Under the pieces are notes generated by a model. That model saw only the letters and a program-made list of their open reading frames with translations. It made no database searches and was not told the origin of the DNA. A stretch of DNA of 64,000 nt, taken from positions 2,232,001 through 2,296,000 of the forward strand of contig NZ_JAZDDH010000001.1 of NCBI RefSeq assembly GCF_037081715.1, written 5' to 3'. This document shows positions 1 to 7,833 of the stretch, in pieces. The stretch comes from Halalkalicoccus sp. CG83 (GTDB taxonomy: Archaea > Halobacteriota > Halobacteria > Halobacteriales > Halalkalicoccaceae). Position 1 is the stretch's first letter. Each line of letters begins with the position of its first letter. Made by a program: the position numbers and the translations under genes.

Positions 1-2
1 CG

Positions 3-635
3 GCCCGAGATATGCTGGATCGTTGGAAGCAGGTCCCCTCAGAGAACCGGAGCGACGAGTTTCAGGAGCGGATCGAGCAGACAGAGCAAGCGGTCGAAGA
101 TTTCGAAAACCATCTACGCTATGCGAAGATGTTCCTCCAGCAGATTTCGGAGGGCGAGGACTCTCAGTTCCAGCCAAAGCCGCAGGTTACCAAGATTATC
201 GAGAACTTCGAACGGTATACCGATCAACGCAGAATCGAGGTAGAGAACGCGATTCCGTTCGGGCTGGAGACGCCCGAAGTGAACGTCGGGCTCTACACCG
301 GCGTTCTGATCAACCTATATACTAACGCTATCAAAGCCGTCGTAGAGGACGGAATCGGGGACGATGGTCGTCATGTACGGTTCGAAGCTGAGAACACTAG
401 TAACTGGCACAAGATTCGGGTAATCGATAACGGCGTCGGCATCTCAGAAGAGGAACGGACCCGGATCTTCGAGCCAATGTATTCAACAACTAACGTGGAA
501 GGACCGACGAGTGTTGGCACAGGGCTCGGTCTATACATCGTGCAACAGGTAATTGAACGCGCTGGCGGCGAAATCGCCTTGGTTGAGCCACCGAACGGAT
601 TTGAAACTGCGTTCGAGGTGAGGTTACCACGATGA
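3..635 (+). CDS. Sensor histidine kinase ATPase module, 5' end cut by window edge
   Basis: The reading frame is open to the first bases of the window, so the true start and any sensor domain lie upstream; the first ATG is at 12. Counting from it, a GHKL/HATPase domain is clear: N-box with N101 and N105 (NLYTNAIKAV), G1 box DNGVGI at 139-144, and G2 box GTGLGLYIV at 169-177. The first 70 residues look helical and may be part of the dimerisation region, but no obvious phosphorylatable H-box is visible. The stop overlaps the next start (ATGA), so it is co-translated with the receiver-like protein. By family knowledge it would bind ATP and phosphorylate a partner; the partner is inferred to be the next gene. 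Confidence 0.85.
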   Translation, partial: ARDMLDRWKQVPSENRSDEFQERIEQTEQAVEDFENHLRYAKMFLQQISEGEDSQFQPKPQVTKIIENFERYTDQRRIEVENAIPFGLETPEVNVGLYTGVLINLYTNAIKAVVEDGIGDDGRHVRFEAENTSNWHKIRVIDNGVGISEEERTRIFEPMYSTTNVEGPTSVGTGLGLYIVQQVIERAGGEIALVEPPNGFETAFEVRLPR

Positions 636-1714
636 CAGCATTCGACGACCGGGTCCTGGTGTTTGAAGACCGAGACGATAATTACGAGGAGATCCGGGCA
701 CCCCTCGAAAGGACATTGCCGGACGGACTGACGCTCGAACGGTTCAACCATGATATGCCGATAGAATCGAACGAAGTCCTACATGAACTAGAAGATCGGG
801 TCAAAGACCCACATTTTCCTTTACTCATCATCCTTGACTATGATTTGACAGTGGCGTATAACCAAATCCGGCGGGAACACGTACGGCAGCTCTGTGAAGA
901 CCACGATCTACCACTCTGTATCTACCACCGTATCAACTCCACGCCCGAGGACAGACTGCAGGTACAGGAATACGAGGAGGACCGGATCAAGATCAATCCC
1001 AGCAAGGGTGCGGAGGAGGTCGCTCGCGACGCGGCGAACATCGCCAAAGGATTTGACCAGATTAGGCACTCGTTGGCCGAAGCGCTTGGAAACGAGTCCC
1101 GGCCAGCCATACCGGAGATTCTGGATGCGCCACGCAATGTCCGTGGAAAACTGGACCAGTATTCATGGGGGAATCCCGGTGCATTGATGGGCGGTGGCCC
1201 GAACATGGACCAGGACGCTCTCATCCGCCGGTCGACCACCCATCTAGGGTACTGGATCCGCAACGAACTCCTCGAGTTCCCGGGCGCCCTGCTCAACTCG
1301 GTCGCTCTGGCTGCTTACTTGGATGTCGACCACGACGCATTACGCGAAGACCCGCAGTACCAAGAGCCGTTCAACGATGCCCTGTACAACGGCCCGTTTG
1401 CAGAGCTCGGTCGGTGGTGGTGGACGCCGAAGATCGACGAAATTCGGGCATTGCATATGACTGAAGATGATACGGAGATGCCGCTAGGTCAGGTCATCTT
1501 CGAGCGATTGAAGTTGCCAGAAATCGGGCGGGCAATCTGTCACGACGGTGAATCGGAAAACCACGGTGGCGCCCGGTATTACTGTATAATCAAAGAAGAA
1601 CCAGTGTGCGAGGAGCATTCGAAGAATCCTGAAGGATGGATCCCGATGGGTGCTACCCGTTCGCGAATTTCGCGGGATGAGCTTGCCAGACTGGAACCCT
1701 GGACGCTGAGCTAA
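632..1714 (+). CDS. Receiver-like (REC) protein with large unknown C-terminal domain
   Basis: 360 aa. The N-terminal 130 residues resemble a response-regulator receiver: acidic cluster FEDRDD at 11-16, a hydrophobic strand ending in candidate phospho-acceptors D69/D71 (LLIILDYDLT), and a lysine in DRIK (K120) where receivers carry their conserved Lys. The remaining 220 residues match no family I recognise; they contain an aromatic stretch (GRWWWTP) and several late Cys/His residues (AICHDG, YYCIIK, PVCEEHS) that could bind metal. It overlaps the kinase gene by 4 bp and lies 7 bp before the next gene. I infer that the kinase controls the C-terminal domain. The receiver call is motif-based and divergent. 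Confidence 0.6.
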   Translation: MTAFDDRVLVFEDRDDNYEEIRAPLERTLPDGLTLERFNHDMPIESNEVLHELEDRVKDPHFPLLIILDYDLTVAYNQIRREHVRQLCEDHDLPLCIYHRINSTPEDRLQVQEYEEDRIKINPSKGAEEVARDAANIAKGFDQIRHSLAEALGNESRPAIPEILDAPRNVRGKLDQYSWGNPGALMGGGPNMDQDALIRRSTTHLGYWIRNELLEFPGALLNSVALAAYLDVDHDALREDPQYQEPFNDALYNGPFAELGRWWWTPKIDEIRALHMTEDDTEMPLGQVIFERLKLPEIGRAICHDGESENHGGARYYCIIKEEPVCEEHSKNPEGWIPMGATRSRISRDELARLEPWTLS

Positions 1715-1721
1715 CCCTACA

Positions 1722-2507
1722 ATGTCTAGAGAACCCGTCAATCTGGAGAGTGAGGACTTATATCAGATTAAGCAAGCCTACGGGTCGTTCTGGGATATGT
1801 TCCAGAGTTCGCAAGGCGTGAAAGCCGAGGGGAACTCCGACGATATCCAGGTCATGTTGGATGACGGAGATGTTCGAGTCGAGATCCCGGGTTATTTCAA
1901 GATCAGTGAACTGCAGTACCGGCGGGACAGGTCTGATGACCTGTGCGATGTCTGTTTCCAGCCGGAGCTACTTATCCATGGTCGAGAATACGATGGTGGT
2001 CTCCGGTATGAGATCGGGAAGTCAACCACGCGGGTCTCGTATATCCGGAGGCAAGGCAACCGGCAAGCCGATGGCCGGTTCCGGGCTGAGATCAAACAGG
2101 GAATGCACTACGACTTCGAGGCAGAGCCGGACGCACGGCATCCGATTTTCCACGTGCAGTATGATCCGACAGCGATCGATCCAGGAATGCTCAGCGAGGA
2201 GTACGAGGTTATGAATGCGAACGAGATAGCGGGCGAACACCCGGATTTCCCGCGTATTCCGTCTCCGCCGATGGATTTCGCCGGTATCCTCTATCTAATT
2301 ATTAAGGATCACGAGCAGGGAGAGAACGCGACGTGGCCAAATAAAGTGTTAGAGTTCTTGCGGGATCTTCCGACGTTTCCGAAATGGTGTTTCGATCCGA
2401 ATCCCCAAGCCGGGAATGAGATGATTCCGGAGTGGTGGTACGTCCATGCCGATGGGGGACCTCACGTTCCTGAGGCCATCATTAATGTACGATGCACTGA
2501 TCGATAG
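1722..2507 (+). CDS. Unknown protein, third gene of the kinase/receiver cassette
   Basis: 261 aa, acidic and soluble, with no signal peptide or membrane segment. A CxxC pair lies at C75/C78. The central part (HPIFHVQYDP, then RIPSPPMDFAGILYL) and the aromatic end (PEWWYVHADGG) faintly recall the DUF2290 family, but I cannot confirm this. It starts 7 bp after the receiver-like gene and is almost certainly co-transcribed with it. Base composition is lower in GC than the chromosome to the right. A role as output or substrate of the upstream two-component pair is inference from position only. Confidence 0.55.
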   Translation: MSREPVNLESEDLYQIKQAYGSFWDMFQSSQGVKAEGNSDDIQVMLDDGDVRVEIPGYFKISELQYRRDRSDDLCDVCFQPELLIHGREYDGGLRYEIGKSTTRVSYIRRQGNRQADGRFRAEIKQGMHYDFEAEPDARHPIFHVQYDPTAIDPGMLSEEYEVMNANEIAGEHPDFPRIPSPPMDFAGILYLIIKDHEQGENATWPNKVLEFLRDLPTFPKWCFDPNPQAGNEMIPEWWYVHADGGPHVPEAIINVRCTDR

Positions 2508-2637
2508 TACAATATACAACGATCAATATGAGTCTCCGTATTAATAGAAAAGATCATACGATCTGATTCAGTTTCCACTGCAAAATAGTATTAGAAGACT
2601 CTTCAGCATTCATGTCCTGATGCTTGTTAGCATCAAC

Positions 2638-3078
2638 TTAGACGTTATCTGATTTATCGAAAACATCCAAATTGTTCAGTTCACTCATGATCTGTCGGTC
2701 GATTCTGTTGACAGGCTGATTCTCAGGTCGTTCTACCTCAATCTCAATGAGTTCACCGTCGCTGCTCTTAGTGTGAGTTTTCTTCACAATCCCATTACGG
2801 ACTTGGATCCCTCGCGCTCGCCACACGGCGTATTCCGAGACGCAGATTTCAAGGAGTTTGTTGGCCTTGGCGGTCCCATCTTCGAATGGGGCGTCCTCAA
2901 GATAGCTCTCGAACTTCGCTTGGACCCACTGGTAGTTCTCGGGCTCCTCGCGTTCGAGGTACTCAAGGAGATTATCGGGCTGGCTATACAGGCCGTGTTT
3001 CATCGCATTCTGGTTCTCAGACGGCGCTCCACCACCTGCATTCCCCTTCGCAAAGTCATTACCTTCAGGTGCTGGCAT
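2638..3078 (-). CDS. Terminase small subunit-like phage protein
   Basis: 146 aa from the ATG at 3078; a longer reading to 3117 is possible but less likely, because the recognisable block starts at this Met. The N-terminus is rich in Gly/Asn/Lys and includes NAMKHGLYS, a block that recurs in haloarchaeal provirus small-terminase-type proteins. The rest is acidic and helical. No large terminase, portal or capsid gene is nearby, so it is either a remnant or a cargo gene. Together with the integrase at 4479-5663 it supports a provirus or integrated-element origin for the first 5.7 kb. The family call comes from memory of the motif. Confidence 0.5.
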   Translation of the reverse strand: MPAPEGNDFAKGNAGGGAPSENQNAMKHGLYSQPDNLLEYLEREEPENYQWVQAKFESYLEDAPFEDGTAKANKLLEICVSEYAVWRARGIQVRNGIVKKTHTKSSDGELIEIEVERPENQPVNRIDRQIMSELNNLDVFDKSDNV

Positions 3079-3373
3079 GGTGTCTGAAGTGTTTGTTTCT
3101 AATCTCGGGAGAACCATCTGTCTTTCGACGAATTTGGGGGGAGTTAATGGACGATATCGACAAGTAACATCGGTTTGACCCCGTTTCTCGATAAAACCTG
3201 CTGGGTCTAAAACAGGATCCCTCCCTCATGCGGCGCGCACAGAGGGGCACCAGTAGGCGCGCCGACTAAGCGCACTCCTGAACACGGATTCTACTTATAG
3301 GAATTTCAATAGAATGTCTACGTTCTCTTGTTCTATATCCTCTATTTGGCGTATCCTGGCCGGCTCTCATTGA

Positions 3374-3991
3374 TTATTCGAAGGTTCGTTCAAGCCGCCG
3401 GGCATTGGCATCACCATATTCTTTCTTACTAATAGTTCCGGAGTGAAGCAGGAGGTCGAGTTGATCACGAGAAAGACGGCTCAAATCGCCTTCTGCAAGT
3501 GATTCGAGGTCTTCCCCCCGGTCTACGGTAATGGACACGTCAACATCTGCTTCTACACCCTCGCGACTTGATATTGCTTGTTCTATACCACGAGAGATAG
3601 TCCCTTGCAGCCGCTGAGCACGTCGGTCGGGAGACTCGGCTTCAGTGCCTGGACCATCCTTTACAAGATCTGAAGCGATGAGTGGATTCTCGGGTTGTGC
3701 AGCATATAAAAATCCAGCTAAGGAGTGTAATGGCTCTACTCGATCTTCGTCATCGGTTCGGATTTTCTCCATCTCTTTGTGGGGGAACGTATGGACCAGC
3801 AACAAGAAGTCCCAAGACGCCGCCCTGATCCGATGGCGGATTCGTCTGAGCAAGGCACGTTCACTACTGCCGGTGAGGTCACGCTCCCCGAAAAAATACT
3901 CCCGTTGTGCTGGCGTAAGTACTGATGCGGGTGAGTCATGGTATGCTTCACCAAAAGTTCGAAATGGTATCTCTCCGTTCTCGTCAGGCAT
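3374..3991 (-). CDS. Haloarchaeal protein of unknown function from mobile-element context
   Basis: About 205 aa from the ATG at 3991. A longer upstream reading to 4255 would run through the promoter region and add a Cys-rich, non-acidic stretch, so I reject it. The first 80 residues (LTPAQREYFFGE, then an arginine-rich RRIRHRIRAASWDF) resemble short proteins common in haloarchaeal integrated elements. The C-terminal third is acidic and helical. The start lies about 27 bp from a symmetric TATA element shared with the divergent gene at 4046, suggesting leaderless, possibly coupled expression. Function unknown. Confidence 0.55.
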   Translation of the reverse strand: MPDENGEIPFRTFGEAYHDSPASVLTPAQREYFFGERDLTGSSERALLRRIRHRIRAASWDFLLLVHTFPHKEMEKIRTDDEDRVEPLHSLAGFLYAAQPENPLIASDLVKDGPGTEAESPDRRAQRLQGTISRGIEQAISSREGVEADVDVSITVDRGEDLESLAEGDLSRLSRDQLDLLLHSGTISKKEYGDANARRLERTFE

Positions 3992-4012
3992 GTTCGCTAT
4001 AGCGAACCCAGG

Positions 4013-4026
4013 GGATATATATTTAC
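4013..4026. promoter_or_regulatory. Symmetric TATA element between divergent genes
   Basis: The core ATATATAT at 4015-4022 is centred at 4018.5, exactly midway between the two divergent start codons (3991 on the minus strand, 4046 on the plus strand). Each start is about 27 bp from the centre, the usual archaeal TATA-to-start-site distance, so one element could drive two leaderless transcripts. Confidence 0.5.
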
Positions 4027-4045
4027 CGACCTCATAGGAAGGAGT

Positions 4046-4189
4046 ATGCCCATTGCCGGCACGACGATCGGGCCAGTTACGCCCGACACGCGGGACCGAC
4101 TCGCAGACTACCGGGATGCAGAAGGTCACCCACACTACGAGGCAGCAATCAACGCACTGCTTGAGGAGTATTCCGGCCGGCAAGATTGA
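4046..4189 (+). CDS. Small RHH-like or antitoxin-like haloarchaeal protein
   Basis: 47 aa. The ATG at 4046 is preceded by GGAG and lies about 27 bp after the shared TATA element. The sequence DTRDRLADYRD followed by YEAAINALLEEY has the look of a ribbon-helix-helix or small DNA-binding protein: a short beta-like N-terminus, then two helices. Such proteins are frequent in haloarchaea and can act as autoregulators or antitoxins. The divergent 205-aa gene is a candidate partner. Function is inferred only. Confidence 0.55.
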   Translation: MPIAGTTIGPVTPDTRDRLADYRDAEGHPHYEAAINALLEEYSGRQD

Positions 4190-4239
4190 GGCATATAATC
4201 TGATAGACAATGATGTCACTGAAAAATAATTGGACAAAT

Positions 4240-4287
4240 GACCGCGGGAGCGCACGAGTCTGGCAGGACTTCGCTCCTATCGCGGTC
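4240..4287. other. Strong imperfect inverted repeat (hairpin)
   Basis: Outer arms GACCGCG (4240-4246) and CGCGGTC (4281-4287) pair perfectly. The adjacent GGAGC (4247-4251) pairs with GCTCC (4273-4277), leaving a three-base TAT bulge. Inside, AGTC and GACT can pair around TGGCAG. It sits in the 290-bp gap before the integrase and could be an integrase-binding site, a small RNA or a terminator; there is no T-run, which argues against a terminator. Confidence 0.5.
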
Positions 4288-4478
4288 AAAGTGAATCGCA
4301 CGGACGAAGGCGCTGGAGTAGGCCTTCTACTGGGATGTAGACTCCCGTGGTTGAATACTCTTACTCCCTGCGCCCGGTCAACCGCAATCCAGGTCGTCGG
4401 AGGTGACTTGATTGCATGAGTACCGACGATCGGCGAAGTACTTTCCCTAATGCGCGGACACGCTACCGACGGGGTGCT

Positions 4479-5663
4479 ATGAACGACGGCCTCGAACCCA
4501 CGGCGCCTGCCGAGGCAGTGGAGTGGTATCTGGCCGAACGCGACCCCGAACTCACTGAGAAGTCGCTGCAGAACCACCGGTATCGCCTCTCGCAGTTTCT
4601 TGAGTTCTGCGACAAGCACGAGATAGACAACCTGAATCCGCTTACCGGACGCGATCTCCATCGGTTTCGAGTGTGGCGCAACGAGGACATCAAGACTGTC
4701 ACGCTCCGCGGCGAGTTGCAGACGCTCCGCGTGTTCCTCGAATTCTGCGCGGCGATCGACGCCGTCGAACCGGGGCTGCGCGAGCGGGTGCATCTCCCTG
4801 AGATTGATCCGATAGACGAAGCCCGCGATGAACACCTCGCGACCGATCGTGCCGAGACGATTCTTGGCCACCTCGATCGGTTTGCCTATGCGAGTCGGGA
4901 TCACGTCCTCGTCGCGATCCTCTGGCACACGGGTATCCGATTAGGGAGTCTCCGCGCATTCGATGTTGGAGACTTCGATCCGGACGCAATGTGTCTTGAC
5001 CTCCGGCACCGGCCGGAGACGGGGACGCCCCTCAAGAACAAGCAGGCGGCCGAACGGTCGATTGCTGTCGGGCCGCACTACTGCGACGTGATCGAGGACT
5101 ACCTCGACCACAGCAGAGAGAAGGTGACTGATGAGCACGGACGGCGACCGCTCATCAGCAGCTCGCAGGGACGGCTGAGCGAGGGCGCGATCCGCGAGAC
5201 GGTCTACCGGGTCACCCAACCATGCGAGATGGGCGAGTGTCCCCACGACCGCGATCCCGACACTTGCGAGGTACGAACGCACGGGAAGCGAGCCGGGTGC
5301 CCATCCTCGCGATCGCCGCATGGGATCCGGCGCGGATCCATTACGAACCATCTGCGCGAGGGCGCGATCCGCGAGACGGTCTACCGGGTCACCCAACCAT
5401 GCGAGATGGGCGAGTGTCCCCACGACCGCGATCCCGACACTTGCGAGGTACGAACGCACGGGAAGCGAGCCGGGTGCCCATCCTCGCGATCGCCGCATGG
5501 GATCCGGCGCGGATCCATTACGAACCATCTGCGCGAGGGAACGCCTCAAGAGGTGGTTTCAGATCGCGCGAACGTCTCGAAGGATGTTCTTGATCTACAC
5601 TACGATGAGCGTACCGAGCGCGAGAAGATGCAGATTCGTCGCGACTTTATCGAGGGAGCGTAG
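4479..5663 (+). CDS. Tyrosine recombinase/integrase with duplicated catalytic segment
   Basis: 394 aa from the ATG at 4479; an ATG at 4416 would add 21 basic residues before the typical SAM-like N-terminal domain. The catalytic box I arginine is R154 (HTGIRLGSL) and the nucleophile is Y375 (LDLHYDERT). The HxxR motif (SPHGIRRGS) occurs twice, at H281/R284 and H340/R343, because 59 residues are exactly duplicated; the second copy has the normal spacing to the Tyr. The duplicated part also holds a Cys/His-rich insert common in haloarchaeal integrases. Without it the protein would be about 335 aa, normal for the family. Whether the enlarged protein is active is unclear. Confidence 0.85.
   Translation: MNDGLEPTAPAEAVEWYLAERDPELTEKSLQNHRYRLSQFLEFCDKHEIDNLNPLTGRDLHRFRVWRNEDIKTVTLRGELQTLRVFLEFCAAIDAVEPGLRERVHLPEIDPIDEARDEHLATDRAETILGHLDRFAYASRDHVLVAILWHTGIRLGSLRAFDVGDFDPDAMCLDLRHRPETGTPLKNKQAAERSIAVGPHYCDVIEDYLDHSREKVTDEHGRRPLISSSQGRLSEGAIRETVYRVTQPCEMGECPHDRDPDTCEVRTHGKRAGCPSSRSPHGIRRGSITNHLREGAIRETVYRVTQPCEMGECPHDRDPDTCEVRTHGKRAGCPSSRSPHGIRRGSITNHLREGTPQEVVSDRANVSKDVLDLHYDERTEREKMQIRRDFIEGA
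5179..5532 (+). repeat. Perfect 177-bp in-frame tandem duplication inside the integrase
   Basis: Copy 1 is 5179-5355 and copy 2 is 5356-5532; a third partial GCGAGGG follows at 5533-5539. No difference between the copies is visible by eye, so the duplication is recent. The 7-bp GCGAGGG at both junctions suggests slippage or microhomology-mediated duplication. The length is a multiple of three, so the frame is preserved (59 extra residues). Confidence 0.9.
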
Positions 5664-6150
5664 ACAATGGCGAACTCCACTCCACTGCAGCACGGTGAAC
5701 GTTCTACCGTAGCCTCGGCAGGCACTCGTATTGACGTAGCCCCGGCGAGTCCATGCGCTTCGCGCGTTCTCCGCCATCCCGTAGACGGCATAGCGATAGC
5801 CACGTTATACGGCCTGTTTTTCATAGAGGGTTCACTCCTACAAGAGCGATAGATTGGCGTTTTAGCTCGTAGAAATACGAATTTTCTGCAAGGGTTTCCC
5901 TCTCTTCGTGACAACTGTCATCCAATCGATGTCGCGACCTTCTCTTGCTGCGCTTCCCGTGTCGTCCAGCCCTCGAACCAAATCGTATGGGGTTGATGTG
6001 TTCGCTGTAGAGGGAAGTAACGCTACGAACTGTGATCTACCCCCTGTCAGGAACCGCGTGTTGAATAGAGGACGTCTGCAGCGATGACCACTGCCTACCG
6101 CTCGCGTTCGAGGCTACTCAAGCAGCACGAATAATAAGGGAGTCGAACCG
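5664..6150. other. Intergenic region after the integrase; no gene found
   Basis: 487 bp between the integrase stop and the convergent cupin gene. I see no ORF with haloarchaeal coding character, no tRNA and no clear repeat. It probably contains the right boundary of the integrated element, since coding density and GC content change across it, but no attachment site could be identified by eye. Confidence 0.5.
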
Positions 6151-6780
6151 TCAACAGTCGACCGGCTCGACCCACTCCGTTGCGGGTTCCCCATCGGGGA
6201 TACCTAAGAAGGTCGCATAGGCCACCGCTCCGTCGTCACTGTCTGCGATGTGGATCTCTCCAGGATCGAAGAACGACTCGCCCGCCGAGTAGGTACGAGG
6301 GACACAATCATGTTCCCACGTGACCTCGATTTCACCCTCGACCACGTTGACGATGACGACCCCTGGGTGCCGGTGCCAACCAGACGTTCCACCCTCCGTC
6401 CAGGTCACCTCGGCGACGATAACGGTTGACGCATCGTCCAATTCGACGACGATGGGACACTCATCACTATCGTCGGCAAACGTGAGGTCAAACGTCGCCG
6501 CCAGCTCATCGGGAAACGGTGCATGTGGGGCAATCACGTCAACCTCGAAGCCATCGGGTTCGTCAACCTCGGGTTCTTCGTCCTCCACGTCTCCGTACTC
6601 GTCATCGATGTCGACGTCGTCATCGTCGTCTTCATGTTGGGCGGCGGCTGCGGTCCCGGTTAGCGCTCCGCCACCCAGGGCAACTACGCCGGCCGCCTTC
6701 ATGATGGTGCGGCGACTTACGCCGTATAGGGTCTCGATACGATTCTCAGATCGCTTTCCTAATGGATCGTCTTCTGTCAT
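6151..6780 (-). CDS. Tat-exported cupin-domain protein
   Basis: 209 aa. The twin-arginine signal SRRTIMK (22-28) is followed by a Gly/Ala-rich hydrophobic stretch to about residue 47, then a very acidic linker (48-75). A cupin fold follows: metal-ligand candidates H136 and H138 in GWHRHPG, then GEIEVT and the second cupin box SAGESFFDPGEIHIA with H177. The protein is expected outside the membrane. Cupins of this type bind a metal or small ligand; the substrate is unknown. It is isolated, with non-coding DNA on both sides. Confidence 0.8.
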   Translation of the reverse strand: MTEDDPLGKRSENRIETLYGVSRRTIMKAAGVVALGGGALTGTAAAAQHEDDDDDVDIDDEYGDVEDEEPEVDEPDGFEVDVIAPHAPFPDELAATFDLTFADDSDECPIVVELDDASTVIVAEVTWTEGGTSGWHRHPGVVIVNVVEGEIEVTWEHDCVPRTYSAGESFFDPGEIHIADSDDGAVAYATFLGIPDGEPATEWVEPVDC

Positions 6781-7427
6781 TGTCTTCTAAACTTTCGCTC
6801 CGTGCTTAGTCCCTTTTCAAGGGAGAAGCGATTCGGTCACTGAGACCGGTCTTCATTGCGATGTGTAGGAGAACCCGCTCAGCGAGTCCCAGTCGCTGCT
6901 TCTCCCCCACCACGCATGTATTGTCAACCCAATCATAGATATAGTTATGGTATAATATACCATGGTAATGCCCTTGTGTCCTTTTCTCTGTACCAACCGA
7001 TCACCACTTCTTTGTGAGTGGGTATTGGTGCTACTGAATACGCGCTACCTCTTCAGTACGCCTTTCCTGACCTCTTCGATGGGTGTTATATTTCTCGGCA
7101 GTACGAGCTTCTGATGAATCGAGGCGGTCTGATTTCGACCGTAGACGGTGGATCCTTTTCGTCGGGAACGAGCGCTGGCTAGTAGGACTGAATATCTGAT
7201 ACCGGAAACCGTCAAATCAGGTGGCTGTCACGATCAGAATTGAACGGAGCGAATTTCGTGTGAATTGATGCGTAGATGGTACAACATCTGGTATAACGGA
7301 ATGAATGGAGAATCACCTCCAACGGATACGAGCGTGGTTCGGAAACCCGTGAGGAGGCGGCTGCACTCTCCGAGGAGTGGTTACCGAAAAGCTAAACCCG
7401 TCGTGCCGTCCGATGCACCGACTACTC
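6781..7427. other. Long intergenic region; no convincing gene
   Basis: 647 bp. A short plus-strand ORF at 7265-7450 lacks acidic composition and is not credible. The only structured element noticed is the AT-rich palindrome at 6947-6963. The region is AT-rich relative to its flanks, in keeping with an accessory junction. Confidence 0.45.
6947..6963. promoter_or_regulatory. AT-rich palindrome, possible operator
   Basis: ATGGTAT and ATACCAT are perfect inverted repeats separated by AAT. This could be a dimeric regulator site with an embedded TATA-like core. No gene starts close by on either strand, so the target is unknown. Confidence 0.3.
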
Positions 7428-7592
7428 CTATCGAATCGATACCCCTGTAACGATGTCAGTGCTCTCGCATTCGGGGCATTGGGTTAGCTGGCCCAGCTTC
7501 GGCACGTCAACCGAAAGCCACTCGTCTCCACCTGAATCGGCCTGGAACCCGCAGGTCAGACACCGGGATCGGGGCTGTTGTTCAGTGGCCAT
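7428..7592 (-). CDS. Small zinc-ribbon protein
   Basis: 54 aa from the ATG at 7592; the longer reading to 7736 adds an uncharacteristic Arg-rich stretch. Two CxxC pairs (RCLTCGF near the start, QCPECES near the end) are about 26 residues apart and form a classic zinc ribbon. Haloarchaea encode many such one-domain proteins, generally of unknown function. It stands alone between intergenic stretches. Confidence 0.6.
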   Translation of the reverse strand: MATEQQPRSRCLTCGFQADSGGDEWLSVDVPKLGQLTQCPECESTDIVTGVSIR

Positions 7593-7833
7593 GTGTGACC
7601 ATAGCACACCAGGCTCTATAGTTGTTTCTTCCACAGGAGTGACCTCGTGGATCGTCATCCCGCCATACCTTGCTCCGTCTGCGGTCGTACCTCGTTCCCG
7701 CTCGGTGCGCATCCGACCAAGTACGAAAACGGGCATCCATTAACTGCTGGTCACCCACCCGGGGGATTTCAATATGGAGACAGCGATATCGACACGTTTC
7801 TCGTTGCACTCGCTCGGTGTCCGCAACGGCAAA

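Noticed and set aside
1-5663. Assigning the kinase cassette to the known Detocs system
   Set aside because: No TPR-type sensor or recognised Detocs effector is visible, the kinase N-terminus is outside the window, and the second protein's output domain is unknown, so the name would be unsupported.
5664-5860. Search for a tRNA-type attachment site after the integrase
   Set aside because: No tRNA or tRNA fragment could be folded here, and no direct repeat of the left part of the window was found by eye.
7265-7450. 61-codon plus-strand ORF
   Set aside because: Basic, low-complexity composition and no promoter or family resemblance; it also runs into the convergent zinc-ribbon gene.
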